Shown here: positions 1 through 6,076 of the stretch, in pieces | Layout of the letters: each line of letters starts with the position of its first letter | How positions within the stretch are numbered: position 1 is the first letter of the stretch | Assembly (NCBI GenBank): GCA_017553815.1 | Contig: JAFZJT010000225.1 | Span: forward strand, 1-14,787 | Length of the DNA stretch: 14,787 nucleotides | Direction: 5' to 3' | From: Clostridia bacterium | Lineage (GTDB): Bacteria > Bacillota_A > Clostridia > Christensenellales > CAG-138 | Program-made: the position numbers and the translations under genes | Notes under the pieces: generated by a model | Database searches by the model: none | The model's input: only the letters and a program-made list of their open reading frames with translations | Told to the model about the DNA's origin: nothing

Positions 1-1440
1 GTCCATCTCATAGAGCACCTTGCCGTTGTGGGAAACGATCTGTTCCACAATGTATGGGGTGTGCAGCTCTCCGCCGTTCACAGCCGCAGCAACAGCCGCT
101 GCGAGCTGGATGGGGGTAACTGCGATGCTCTGGCCGAAGCCTATCCTCGCAAGATCGTTGTCCTTAACGTATTTTCTGTTTGTAACGATGCCGCTTGATT
201 CGCCGGGAAGCCCGCTTCCGGTGCTCTGGCCGAGTCCGAATGCATAGAGGTAGTCGTAGAATTTCTCGGAGCCCATCGAAATGGCGAGCTGCATGAAGCA
301 AACGTTGCAGCTGTTCTCCGTGGCCTCGGTGAGGCTCTGGCTGCCGTGCCCTGCGTGCCTCCAGCACTTTATGCGTTCGCCGTTCACGATGTAACCGCCG
401 TTGCAGTAAAAGTTGGACGAAAGCGAGGTGCTCGAGGAATCGAGCGCGGCCGCAAGGGTCAGTATCTTAAAGGTCGAGCCGGGCTCGTAAACGTCGGTCA
501 CGACCCGGTTCTTCGAGAGCGCGGAAAGCGCCTCAAGATCGTTTCTCGGCGGGGAGTTAAGGTCGAAATCCGGCTTGGTGGATATTGCCTTTATCGCGCC
601 GGTGTTTACGTCGAGTATGACGCCCTGCGCGTTCGATGCGTTGTTGACGGAGACCGCTTCCTCAAGCGCGTTTTCAAGGTAGCTTTGGAAATAGGTGTTT
701 ACCGTCAATCGAACCTTGCTGCCGTCCTCGGGTTCAACATAGACCTCCTCGCTGCCGGGTATGAGTGCGCCCGCTCGGTCGGTCTCGGCGATGTATTTGC
801 CGTTGCGTCCGACCAGGTATTTGTCGAGCGTCATTTCAAGCCCGCTCTGACCTACGCTGTCAACGGTGGTGAAGCCGATGATCTGCGAGAGCAGGGAGCC
901 GTAGGGGTAGTAGCGCTTGATATCGGCAAGGATGCCCACGCCGTTTCCGAGGCGAAGCTCGGTAACAGAATCGGCAACGCTCTTATCCACCTGGCGCTTG
1001 ACGACGTATTCGCTGATGCGAGTGCTCTTGAGCTTTGAAAGCAGATTTCCTTCATCCACGCCGAGCAGGGAGGAGAGTTCGCTCGCAATACGCGGCTTCT
1101 CGGACTCCTTCGCCGCCTGAGGCCAAACCACGATCTGATATGCCGAGGTGTTCACCGCAAGCTCGAGCCCGGTTTCATCGACGATGATGCCGCGTGAAGC
1201 GGTGATGGGGGTGGTTCTGCGCCACTGGCTCTGCGCCTTTTCGAGCAGCCACGAGCGGCCGAGAACCTGAAGGTAGAATATTCGGCAGATCAGCACTATA
1301 AACGGAAAAATCAGTATAAGAAGCAACCACGGCACTCTTCTTTTAAAGGATGCCGCGGGATCAAAGGCGCTGTCCGCCCTGCTGTGCTTCTGTTTTTTGT
1401 GGGGTTTATTCTTTCCCCCGGGTATCGATCGGATATTCAT
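1..1440 (-). CDS. ftsI: Class B penicillin-binding protein (FtsI/PBP2B/SpoVD type), 3' end outside window
   Basis: Transpeptidase that cross-links peptidoglycan, probably at the division septum, anchored in the membrane with its catalytic domain outside. The 480 visible codons read open from ATG at 1440 to the window edge. They show a basic cytoplasmic N-terminus, a membrane segment at about residues 36-58, a dimerisation region starting around 76 (ASRGIIVDE), and the transpeptidase domain. The catalytic SxxK motif is PGSTFK (Ser322, Lys325) and the SxN motif is SCN (377-379). The KTG motif is not reached, so it should lie just beyond base 1. A TAG stop sits in frame just upstream of the ATG, so no earlier start exists; the ribosome site is weak (GGAG 13 bases before the ATG). 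It follows an ftsL-like gene in a dcw cluster, which favours the FtsI/PbpB role. A sporulation SpoVD role cannot be excluded without the C-terminus, where a PASTA domain might occur. Confidence 0.93.
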   Translation of the reverse strand, partial: MNIRSIPGGKNKPHKKQKHSRADSAFDPAASFKRRVPWLLLILIFPFIVLICRIFYLQVLGRSWLLEKAQSQWRRTTPITASRGIIVDETGLELAVNTSAYQIVVWPQAAKESEKPRIASELSSLLGVDEGNLLSKLKSTRISEYVVKRQVDKSVADSVTELRLGNGVGILADIKRYYPYGSLLSQIIGFTTVDSVGQSGLEMTLDKYLVGRNGKYIAETDRAGALIPGSEEVYVEPEDGSKVRLTVNTYFQSYLENALEEAVSVNNASNAQGVILDVNTGAIKAISTKPDFDLNSPPRNDLEALSALSKNRVVTDVYEPGSTFKILTLAAALDSSSTSLSSNFYCNGGYIVNGERIKCWRHAGHGSQSLTEATENSCNVCFMQLAISMGSEKFYDYLYAFGLGQSTGSGLPGESSGIVTNRKYVKDNDLARIGFGQSIAVTPIQLAAAVAAAVNGGELHTPYIVEQIVSHNGKVLYEMD

Positions 1441-1529
1441 TGGGCAAAACGATCTCCGCGCCTATGCTCGGAAAAAGCATCCTTTCATATCGTTAAACGG
1501 AATGAACGGCGGCGCGGCCAATATCGTTT

Positions 1530-1979
1530 TTAGGGCTGTGATTGAACGAGCCCGGCTGCCTCTGCGAACTCAGCCGCGTTTATAACGGGCTGGGTGCTGA
1601 ATGAAAGTCCCTCGATGGAGCTCCGGGTGCTTTCGATCCGGCTGTTTAAGTCGTTGATATTTGCCTGAACACGCGCGATCCCCGCAAAACTGATCACCGT
1701 GAAAAATGCCACCGCCGCGACCGCCGCTGCGCAGCCCACCATGAAAAGCTTGGGCATGAAGCGGGTCTGCGTGAGAAACGCGCGGAGCGAGAATCTCTTG
1801 CGAGCCGCCTTCCTGCGGTTTTCGGTTCTTTGCGCATTTTGCTGCCTGCGCTTTTGAGCGGGCGCAAGCTGTGCGGTGCGGTATGCGTAATCTGTTCTGT
1901 ATGCAAGCGAGCCGTTGCTGGGCGCGTATACGCGCTCCTTTCCCTTTGCGGCTGCGTTGAATTCCGTATTCTTAGCCAT
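1530..1979 (-). CDS. ftsL: FtsL-like cell division protein
   Basis: Small bitopic membrane protein of 149 residues, expected to join the FtsL/DivIC/DivIB-type complex that activates septal peptidoglycan synthesis. A long basic cytoplasmic tail (about 75 residues, many Arg and Lys) precedes one membrane segment at about 76-100. A short coiled-coil-like stretch follows (about 101-128, NINDLNSRIESTRSSIE), then a C-terminal AEFAEAAGLV motif resembling the family's usual A-x-x-x-LGM ending. The start has a good ribosome site (AGGGGGAAG) and lies 31 bases after rsmH. Primary sequence conservation in FtsL is poor, so the call rests on topology, size and position between rsmH and a class B PBP. The C-terminus stops soon after the GLV motif, a little shorter than many relatives. 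An 89-base gap follows before the PBP gene. Confidence 0.82.
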   Translation of the reverse strand: MAKNTEFNAAAKGKERVYAPSNGSLAYRTDYAYRTAQLAPAQKRRQQNAQRTENRRKAARKRFSLRAFLTQTRFMPKLFMVGCAAAVAAVAFFTVISFAGIARVQANINDLNSRIESTRSSIEGLSFSTQPVINAAEFAEAAGLVQSQP

Positions 1980-2010
1980 GTTATTCTTCCCCCTAAGAAT
2001 TTATGAGCAT

Positions 2011-2961
2011 TTATCGAATGAGCTTTCTTGCCGCGCGCAGTTTTGCGCTGCGCGATCTTGGGTTGGCTTCAAGCTCCGTATCCGCCGCAGTGAGCGGTTT
2101 GTTTGTGATGATCTCGATCTCCCTTTCCTTGCCGCAGGTGCATATAGGTGCGCTTGGGGGGCAGGTGCAGGGATCCTGAAGGGTTTTGAAAACTCGTTTG
2201 ACGATGCGATCCTCGAGAGAATGGAAGGTGATGACGGCTATAACGCCGCCCGGGTTCAAAAACCGTGCCGCGTCGGTTATCGCGTTCTCAAGACCCGAGA
2301 GTTCGCCGTTGACTTCGATGCGTATTGCCTGAAAGGTTCGCTTCGCGGGATGCTGGCTTTCGCGCCTTGCCGCAGCAGGCATCGCGCGCTTTATGATCTC
2401 GCTCAGTTCGGTCGTCGTCTTGATGGGAGAGGCTTGTCTTTCTCTTTCTATCGCGTCTGCGATGCGGGAAGCGTAACGCTCCTCCCCATAATACTTTATT
2501 ATATCATACAGACGCGACTTTGGGTAGGTGTTTACGACGTCAAATGCACTTATATTTTGGCTCCTGTCCATTCTCATGTCGAGCTCGGCTTCGTTCATGT
2601 AGGAAAAGCCGCGGCTCGCGTCGTCGAGCTGATGGGAGCTGACGCCGAGATCGAGCATTATGCCGTCCGCGCCGCTGACGCCGTAGGGGGCGAGCAGAGC
2701 GCGCATATCGAAAAAATTACTGTGTATAGCAGTAAATTTCGAGTCTGAACCTAATATTCTGCCAGCCTCTGCGATAGCGTCGTCATCGCGGTCGATGCCG
2801 AACAGCCTGCTTCCTTCCGGAAGAAGTGAGAGTATGCCCGCGCTGTGACCGCCGCCGCCGAGGGTGCCGTCCACAAAAACGCCGCCTCGCTCGGGCTTAA
2901 GAAGCTCGAGCGACTCGCTTAGCATTATCGGAACATGATAGCCGCTCTGCATAGCGTTCAT
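2011..2961 (-). CDS. rsmH: 16S rRNA (cytosine(1402)-N4)-methyltransferase RsmH
   Basis: Methylates N4 of C1402 in 16S rRNA in the decoding centre, using S-adenosylmethionine, in the cytoplasm (formerly MraW). The 316-residue length is normal. Visible family motifs are an SAM-binding loop near the N-terminus (VDGTLGGGGHS, about 30-40), DLGVSSHQLDDASRGFSY in the middle, HPAKRTFQAIRIEVN, and a C-terminal NPRSRSAKLRAARK. The gene overlaps mraZ by 4 bases (ATGA), so translation is likely coupled. It is the standard second gene of the dcw cluster. No irregularity seen. Confidence 0.98.
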   Translation of the reverse strand: MNAMQSGYHVPIMLSESLELLKPERGGVFVDGTLGGGGHSAGILSLLPEGSRLFGIDRDDDAIAEAGRILGSDSKFTAIHSNFFDMRALLAPYGVSGADGIMLDLGVSSHQLDDASRGFSYMNEAELDMRMDRSQNISAFDVVNTYPKSRLYDIIKYYGEERYASRIADAIERERQASPIKTTTELSEIIKRAMPAAARRESQHPAKRTFQAIRIEVNGELSGLENAITDAARFLNPGGVIAVITFHSLEDRIVKRVFKTLQDPCTCPPSAPICTCGKEREIEIITNKPLTAADTELEANPRSRSAKLRAARKLIR

Positions 2962-3431
2962 TCGGTAACGGGGGAGAGCCTTTGCTCGCGCTGCTTCTCG
3001 TAAGCCGCCGCATCGCCTGAAAACTCAACGACGCCGTAGCCTTCTATGGACTGCGCGTAGCGCTCGGGATCCCAGATCTCAACATGGTCGCCCACGCCGA
3101 AAAGCATTATTTCGCCGCCGAGTCCGGCATACTTGATAAGATGCTGGGGGATCAAAAGGCGGTCGCTCTTGTCAAGGTTGACATCCTCCGCGTTGGAGAG
3201 GATGAATCGCTTCGCTCTGCCGAATGCACTGTCGTACATAGAAGAGCTGGCGATGCCGCCATAGGTCTTTTCAAAAACATCAAGGTTCATAAGCTGAAGA
3301 TACTTATCATCCGCCCTGTTGCTCAAACCGTACATGACGACAAGGTTTTCGGAAAGCTCGCTGCGCCAGCGGACGGGCACGGTCACTCTGCCCTTGGCGT
3401 CAACGGTATTTCGGCTGGAGCCCTTGAACAT
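2958..3431 (-). CDS. mraZ: Transcriptional regulator MraZ
   Basis: AbrB-like DNA-binding protein (157 residues) that forms ring-shaped oligomers and represses its own dcw operon in studied species. Two family half-repeats are seen: DAKGRVTVP near residues 11-19, and DKSDRLLIP in the second half, where the usual Gly-Arg is Asp-Arg. The start chosen is ATG at 3431, matching the conserved MFKGSSRN N-terminus and preceded by a strong AAAGGAGG ribosome site with a 7-base spacer. An in-frame upstream ATG at 3515 would lie upstream of the predicted transcription start and is unlikely. The C-terminal tail, with an EKQREQRLSPVTE end, is slightly longer than the commonest 143-residue form. The gene heads the leftward dcw operon and overlaps rsmH. 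Confidence 0.97.
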   Translation of the reverse strand: MFKGSSRNTVDAKGRVTVPVRWRSELSENLVVMYGLSNRADDKYLQLMNLDVFEKTYGGIASSSMYDSAFGRAKRFILSNAEDVNLDKSDRLLIPQHLIKYAGLGGEIMLFGVGDHVEIWDPERYAQSIEGYGVVEFSGDAAAYEKQREQRLSPVTE

Positions 3432-3490
3432 CTCGTGCCCTCCTTTCGCGCATAATTGGGGCTGAAACCCCATATTTACTATCCTCGTGC

Positions 3491-3535
3491 CCCATTGTAT
3501 CACACTTGAACCCACTTTGCAACACTTTTTCCCAC
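3491..3535 (-). promoter_or_regulatory. Array of five MraZ-type operator boxes, 10-bp period
   Basis: Read on the minus strand, five 5-base boxes begin at 3535, 3525, 3515, 3505 and 3495: GTGGG, GTGTT, GTGGG, GTGTG, ATGGG, each separated by 5 bases. MraZ is known to bind tandem TGGGN-like repeats with 5-base spacers (AAAGTG[T/G] in mollicutes), so one ring oligomer could contact successive helical turns. The array spans the -10, spacer and -35 of the mraZ promoter and extends just upstream of it. Repeat pattern and phase are read directly; binding is inferred. Confidence 0.82.
3494..3522 (-). promoter_or_regulatory. Sigma-A-type promoter of the mraZ/dcw operon
   Basis: On the minus strand, TTGCAA (3517-3522) is followed after exactly 17 bases by TACAAT (3494-3499). 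Transcription would start near 3486-3487, leaving a leader of about 55 bases before the mraZ ATG. Spacing and hexamers fit a housekeeping promoter, and the position in front of mraZ supports it. Both hexamers overlap the MraZ-type boxes, so repressor binding would block polymerase directly. Confidence 0.75.
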
Positions 3536-3571
3536 ATGACAGTAAAAAAATTTAGTTTTTTTATTAAACTG

Positions 3572-3600
3572 TTGATTTGAAGCGCATAAACTGATAAGAT
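3572..3600 (+). promoter_or_regulatory. Probable promoter for maf and the MreB-like gene
   Basis: TTGATT (3572-3577) and TAAGAT (3595-3600) are separated by 17 bases, upstream of maf on the plus strand. A start near 3607 would give a leader of about 77 bases. An A/T-tract at 3543-3562 lies just upstream and could act as an UP-like element. Both hexamers deviate from consensus, so this is a moderate call. It is divergent from the mraZ promoter, with about 50 bases between the two -35 elements. Confidence 0.5.
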
Positions 3601-3683
3601 AACGGTGCGCGGAACGGGTTTGAAGGTTTGCTCAAGCTCGATCATGCCGCAAAAAACGGATCAAATACGGAGATAAAGCGAAA

Positions 3684-4301
3684 ATGAAGCTGATACTCGC
3701 AAGCGCGTCGCAAAGGCGGCGGGAGTTGCTCGAAATGTGTGGCTACGACTTTGAGATAGAGGTCTCAAGGTTGGATGAGCATATCGCCGAAAAGGATCCG
3801 GAGCGCTTTGTTTCAAAGCTTGCCGAAGCGAAGGCGGAGGAGGTCTTTGCGCGCCTCGCTTCATGGGAAGCGCAGGAGGGCGGCGCTTCTTCGGGCGATG
3901 ATATCGCCGTGCTCGGTTCTGACACTATAGTATACCATAACGGAAGCATAATTGGCAAGCCCAGCGATGAAAAAGATGCGTTTCGCATCCTTTCGGAGCT
4001 TTCGGGCAAAACGCACGAGGTCTACACCGGCGTTGCGGTCATAACGAGTAAAAAGCGCCTTGTTGAATGCGACATAACGCGCGTCACCTTCGAGAAGCTC
4101 GGAGATGATGAGATCGAAAAATACATTGCATCGGGCGAACCTATGGATAAGGCCGGTGCCTACGGCATTCAGGGGTCATTCGGCATGTTTGTTCAAAAGG
4201 TCGAGGGCAATTATTTCACCGTGATCGGACTCCCGCTTCCAAGGGCATACAGAATGCTCAAAAGCGTTGGCGTGCTCCCAAAAGACTTTCGCCCGATCTG
4301 A
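3684..4301 (+). CDS. maf: Maf-family nucleoside triphosphate pyrophosphatase
   Basis: Maf proteins hydrolyse dTTP, UTP and modified nucleotides to monophosphates (house-cleaning). In Bacillus subtilis Maf overproduction blocks septum formation. The 205-residue protein shows the family pattern: ILASASQRRRELL at the N-terminus (nucleotide binding), VLGSDTIV with the catalytic Asp, IIGKPSDEKDAF, LSGKTHEVYTGV, and the late GEPMDKAGAYGIQG motif. Length is typical, apart from a short insertion (about residues 60-73, EEGGASSGD-like region) before LGSDT. The start ATG has GGAG 11 bases upstream. It is the first rightward gene after the divergent mraZ junction, and the MreB-like gene follows after 74 bases. 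In Firmicutes maf is often next to mreBCD, so this pair may be a reduced version of that neighbourhood. Confidence 0.95.
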   Translation: MKLILASASQRRRELLEMCGYDFEIEVSRLDEHIAEKDPERFVSKLAEAKAEEVFARLASWEAQEGGASSGDDIAVLGSDTIVYHNGSIIGKPSDEKDAFRILSELSGKTHEVYTGVAVITSKKRLVECDITRVTFEKLGDDEIEKYIASGEPMDKAGAYGIQGSFGMFVQKVEGNYFTVIGLPLPRAYRMLKSVGVLPKDFRPI

Positions 4302-4332
4302 GCTGCGCGGATACATAAAGGAATTTCTCAAC

Positions 4333-4370
4333 ACCTTCGGAATACTCTTTTTTATGAGTGTTTCGGAGGT
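4333..4370 (+). promoter_or_regulatory. 15-bp RNA hairpin masking the Shine-Dalgarno of the MreB-like gene
   Basis: The 5' arm ACCTTCGGAATACTC (4333-4347) pairs along its whole length with the 3' arm GAGTGTTTCGGAGGT (4356-4370) across an 8-base U-rich loop. Twelve pairs are Watson-Crick and three are G-U. The 3' arm contains the CGGAGG ribosome site (4364-4369) that serves the ATG at 4376. The three imperfect positions are wobble pairs only in the plus-strand transcript; on the minus strand they would be A-C mismatches. That favours a functional plus-strand RNA. No strong U-run follows, so it is a poor intrinsic terminator. Control of translation start is the likelier role, but that is inference. 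Confidence 0.65.
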
Positions 4371-4375
4371 TTATT

Positions 4376-5407
4376 ATGTTTACTTCTTGCATGGGAGCCG
4401 ATCTCGGCTCAAGGAATACGAGGCTCGCGCTGAGGGACGGCTGTTTTGTCGAGCCGACGCTCGTTTCTATGGCGGCTTGCGAACGATCGGTGCGCTGTGC
4501 AGGTGCCGAGGCCGAATTTTCGGAGTATGGCAGGGTCGCGCCGATAAAAAACGGCTGCTGCGTGAACGCGAAGCTGCTCGCCGCGATGCTGTCGGAGCAG
4601 TGTAAAAAACACGGCGGAAGAAGGGGTTCACCGCGAAATACCGAGCTGTATCTCGCGCTTTCAAAAGCGACGCCATATCATAGGCTGCGCGTTTTTGAAA
4701 AAGCAGCGGAGGCGGCGGGCTTTCGCGGCATGCGCGTGCTTTCGCGCCCGCTTATGGGCTTGCTCGGCGCGGGCGAGGACCCGCTCTCAAGCAAGGTGCG
4801 CATGATCGTGGATATCGGCGCGCAGACCGTGAACTGCGCAGCGATAGGCTCGGGAGGAATCCTCTTTGAGTGCTCCGAGAGCTTTGGAAGCGAGCTTGCG
4901 GAGCGGGCAATACAGAACTATTTTGCCTCGGCGCACAGGGTACGGATAGGTTCTCGCGTGGCGGAGCTGATGAAGCTGAATCTTGATAGGCTTGGCTTCA
5001 CCGTGGACGGACGATCTCTTGACGACGGCCTGCCGCGCGCCGTAAACGCGGATGCGGACGCGATTCGCGCCGCCGCGCTCGGCGGGATAGGATGCATCGT
5101 TTCCTTCGCGGCGGATATGATAAGGCTTCTTCCGCCCGAAGCCTGCTCCGATCTTGCGGATACAGGCATAATGCTGATCGGTGGGGGCGCGAAAATGTTT
5201 GGCCTTTCCGAGCTTTTTGAATCTGCGCTTGGGATAAAGGCGCAGGTCGCCGAAAACGCCGAGACCGCCGCCGCGGACGGCATGAGAAGGTATCTTTTTC
5301 TCGAAAAGGAGCATAGAAGCGCGCTTATGGATACCTGCGTGCAGCTTCTGCCTAACCAAAGTCCCTCGCTCATCGAATCGGAAAACGCGATGATAGATCG
5401 GCGCTGA
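4376..5407 (+). CDS. Divergent MreB-like actin-fold protein with altered nucleotide-site motifs
   Basis: This 343-residue protein aligns along its length with MreB. The phosphate-1 loop is ADLGSRNT (8-15, MreB DLGTANT). PIKNG (56-60) matches the MreB P-x-K-DG element. VDIGAQTV (145-152) matches the phosphate-2 loop DIGGGTT, and IGSRVAELMK (191-200) matches the IGERTAExIK segment. LIGGGAKMFGL (267-277) is the adenosine motif and VAENAETAAADG (291-302) matches VAEDPLDCVAxG. MreB normally builds membrane-bound filaments that guide lateral wall synthesis. Here the IEEP motif that holds the catalytic Glu reads LSRP (122-125), and the second phosphate loop loses its glycines, so ATP hydrolysis is probably weak or lost (inference). 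No mreC or mreD follows. The start is ATG at 4376 with CGGAGG 6 bases upstream; a GTG at 4358 is inside the hairpin and unlikely. A remote alternative is another actin-like family (FtsA/PilM), but the MreB-specific segments argue against it. Confidence 0.8.
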   Translation: MFTSCMGADLGSRNTRLALRDGCFVEPTLVSMAACERSVRCAGAEAEFSEYGRVAPIKNGCCVNAKLLAAMLSEQCKKHGGRRGSPRNTELYLALSKATPYHRLRVFEKAAEAAGFRGMRVLSRPLMGLLGAGEDPLSSKVRMIVDIGAQTVNCAAIGSGGILFECSESFGSELAERAIQNYFASAHRVRIGSRVAELMKLNLDRLGFTVDGRSLDDGLPRAVNADADAIRAAALGGIGCIVSFAADMIRLLPPEACSDLADTGIMLIGGGAKMFGLSELFESALGIKAQVAENAETAAADGMRRYLFLEKEHRSALMDTCVQLLPNQSPSLIESENAMIDRR

Positions 5408-5420
5408 TCGCTCGAGCAAA

Positions 5421-5446
5421 CCAAAAAAACAGATTGGGTCTTTTTT
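5421..5446 (+). terminator. Weak possible intrinsic terminator after the MreB-like gene
   Basis: CCAA (5421-5424) can pair with TTGG (5434-5437), followed within a few bases by a run of six T (5441-5446). A longer A-tract/T-tract pairing is also possible. The stem is short and AT-rich, so termination would be inefficient. The placement just after the stop codon and just before the def promoter is the main reason to list it. Confidence 0.25.
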
Positions 5447-5459
5447 ATACGACTGTCCA

Positions 5460-5468
5460 TGCTATAAT
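5460..5468 (+). promoter_or_regulatory. Extended -10 promoter of the def-fmt operon
   Basis: TGCTATAAT combines a TGn extension (5460-5462) with a perfect TATAAT (5463-5468). No good -35 lies at 16-18 bases; that position is the T-run at 5441-5446. Extended -10 promoters tolerate a poor -35. Transcription would begin near 5475, giving a leader of about 100 bases before def. Its place at the head of the long rightward operon supports the call. Confidence 0.65.
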
Positions 5469-5484
5469 CATAATGGAGATTTAG

Positions 5485-5502
5485 GCGGATCGCTCGATCG
5501 GC
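5485..5502 (+). other. Small hairpin in the def leader
   Basis: GC, one mismatch, GATC, loop GCTC, GATC, one mismatch, GC: six pairs around a G-G mismatch, contained in the palindrome GATCGCTCGATC (5488-5499). It lies shortly after the predicted transcription start. The same GATCGCTCGA string occurs at 5406-5415, at the end of the MreB-like gene. No known riboswitch or leader family is recognised; the function is unknown. Confidence 0.35.
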
Positions 5503-5578
5503 AAACTCAAGATCATTGCGGTCAAACGGGAAGGTCGGGCAGCTCCGCCCAAAATACAAAAGCATCGGAGATACTAAA

Positions 5579-6076
5579 ATGGCAGTCAGAAACATATTCA
5601 AGGACGACGCAAGCTGTTTGTACAAGACGGCGAGACCCGTCGAAAAATTCGATAAAAAGCTGCACACTCTGCTCGACGACATGGCGGAGACCATGTACGC
5701 CGCCGAGGGCGTAGGGCTTGCCGCACCCCAGGTCGGCATACTGCGCCGCATATTCGTAATGGACTGCGGCGACGGTCTCATCGAGGCGATAAACCCGGAG
5801 ATCGTTGAAACCTCAGGCGAGCAGGGCGGTATGGAGGGCTGTTTATCATTCCCGAACCGCTCGGGCTACGTCGTGCGCCCCGATAGGGTCGTGTTCCGCG
5901 CGCTCAACCGTGAGGGCGAGCTGATGGAGTACGAATGCGAGGGCTTGCATGCGCGCTGCGTAATGCATGAGACCGACCATCTCGACGGGCATGTTTACCT
6001 CGAGAAGGTGACCGAGCCGCCCGAGGGCTTCACCGAGGAAGCGGGCGAGGACTACGAAGAGGACGAGGAAGAATGA
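5579..6076 (+). CDS. def: Peptide deformylase
   Basis: Metalloenzyme that removes the formyl group from the N-terminal methionine of new proteins. All three catalytic motifs are present: GVGLAAPQ (44-51), EGCLS (86-90, metal-binding Cys88) and HETDH (130-134, metal-binding His130 and His134 with catalytic Glu131). Length is 165 residues, with an acidic tail (about 156-165, EDYEEDEEE-like) beyond the core. ATG at 5579 is chosen because GGAG sits 8 bases upstream and MAVRNIF fits the usual N-terminus. An upstream in-frame ATG at 5516 would add 21 residues unlike the family. It is first in the long rightward operon and overlaps fmt by 4 bases (ATGA). The Fmt/Def pair works in one cycle, formylating initiator tRNA and then deformylating the product. 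Confidence 0.97.
   Translation: MAVRNIFKDDASCLYKTARPVEKFDKKLHTLLDDMAETMYAAEGVGLAAPQVGILRRIFVMDCGDGLIEAINPEIVETSGEQGGMEGCLSFPNRSGYVVRPDRVVFRALNREGELMEYECEGLHARCVMHETDHLDGHVYLEKVTEPPEGFTEEAGEDYEEDEEE

Noticed and set aside
1406..1480. A 24-codon minus-strand frame between the ftsL-like gene and the PBP, faintly like an FtsL tail (MLFPSIGAEIVLPNEY)
   Set aside because: An in-frame TAA lies just upstream, so a simple frameshift cannot join it to ftsL. The nearest AAAGG abuts the ATG and cannot act as a ribosome site. The ftsL-like protein already has its own C-terminal motif.
1915..2748. A 277-codon open frame on the plus strand opposite rsmH
   Set aside because: It is antisense to a full, motif-complete RsmH, has no recognisable domain, and arises from GC-rich codon structure. 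The 230-codon frame at 346-1038 opposite the PBP is rejected for the same reason.
3432..3515. N-terminal extension of MraZ from ATG at 3515
   Set aside because: It would begin inside the promoter, upstream of the likely transcription start; the conserved MFKGSSRN start has a far better ribosome site.
4333..4375. Intrinsic terminator between maf and the MreB-like gene
   Set aside because: The stem is long, but no U-run follows it (TTATTATG comes next); the T-run is in the loop. Masking of the ribosome site explains the position better.
5516..5578. N-terminal extension of Def from ATG at 5516
   Set aside because: The extra 21 residues do not resemble deformylases, and GGAG is well placed for the ATG at 5579.
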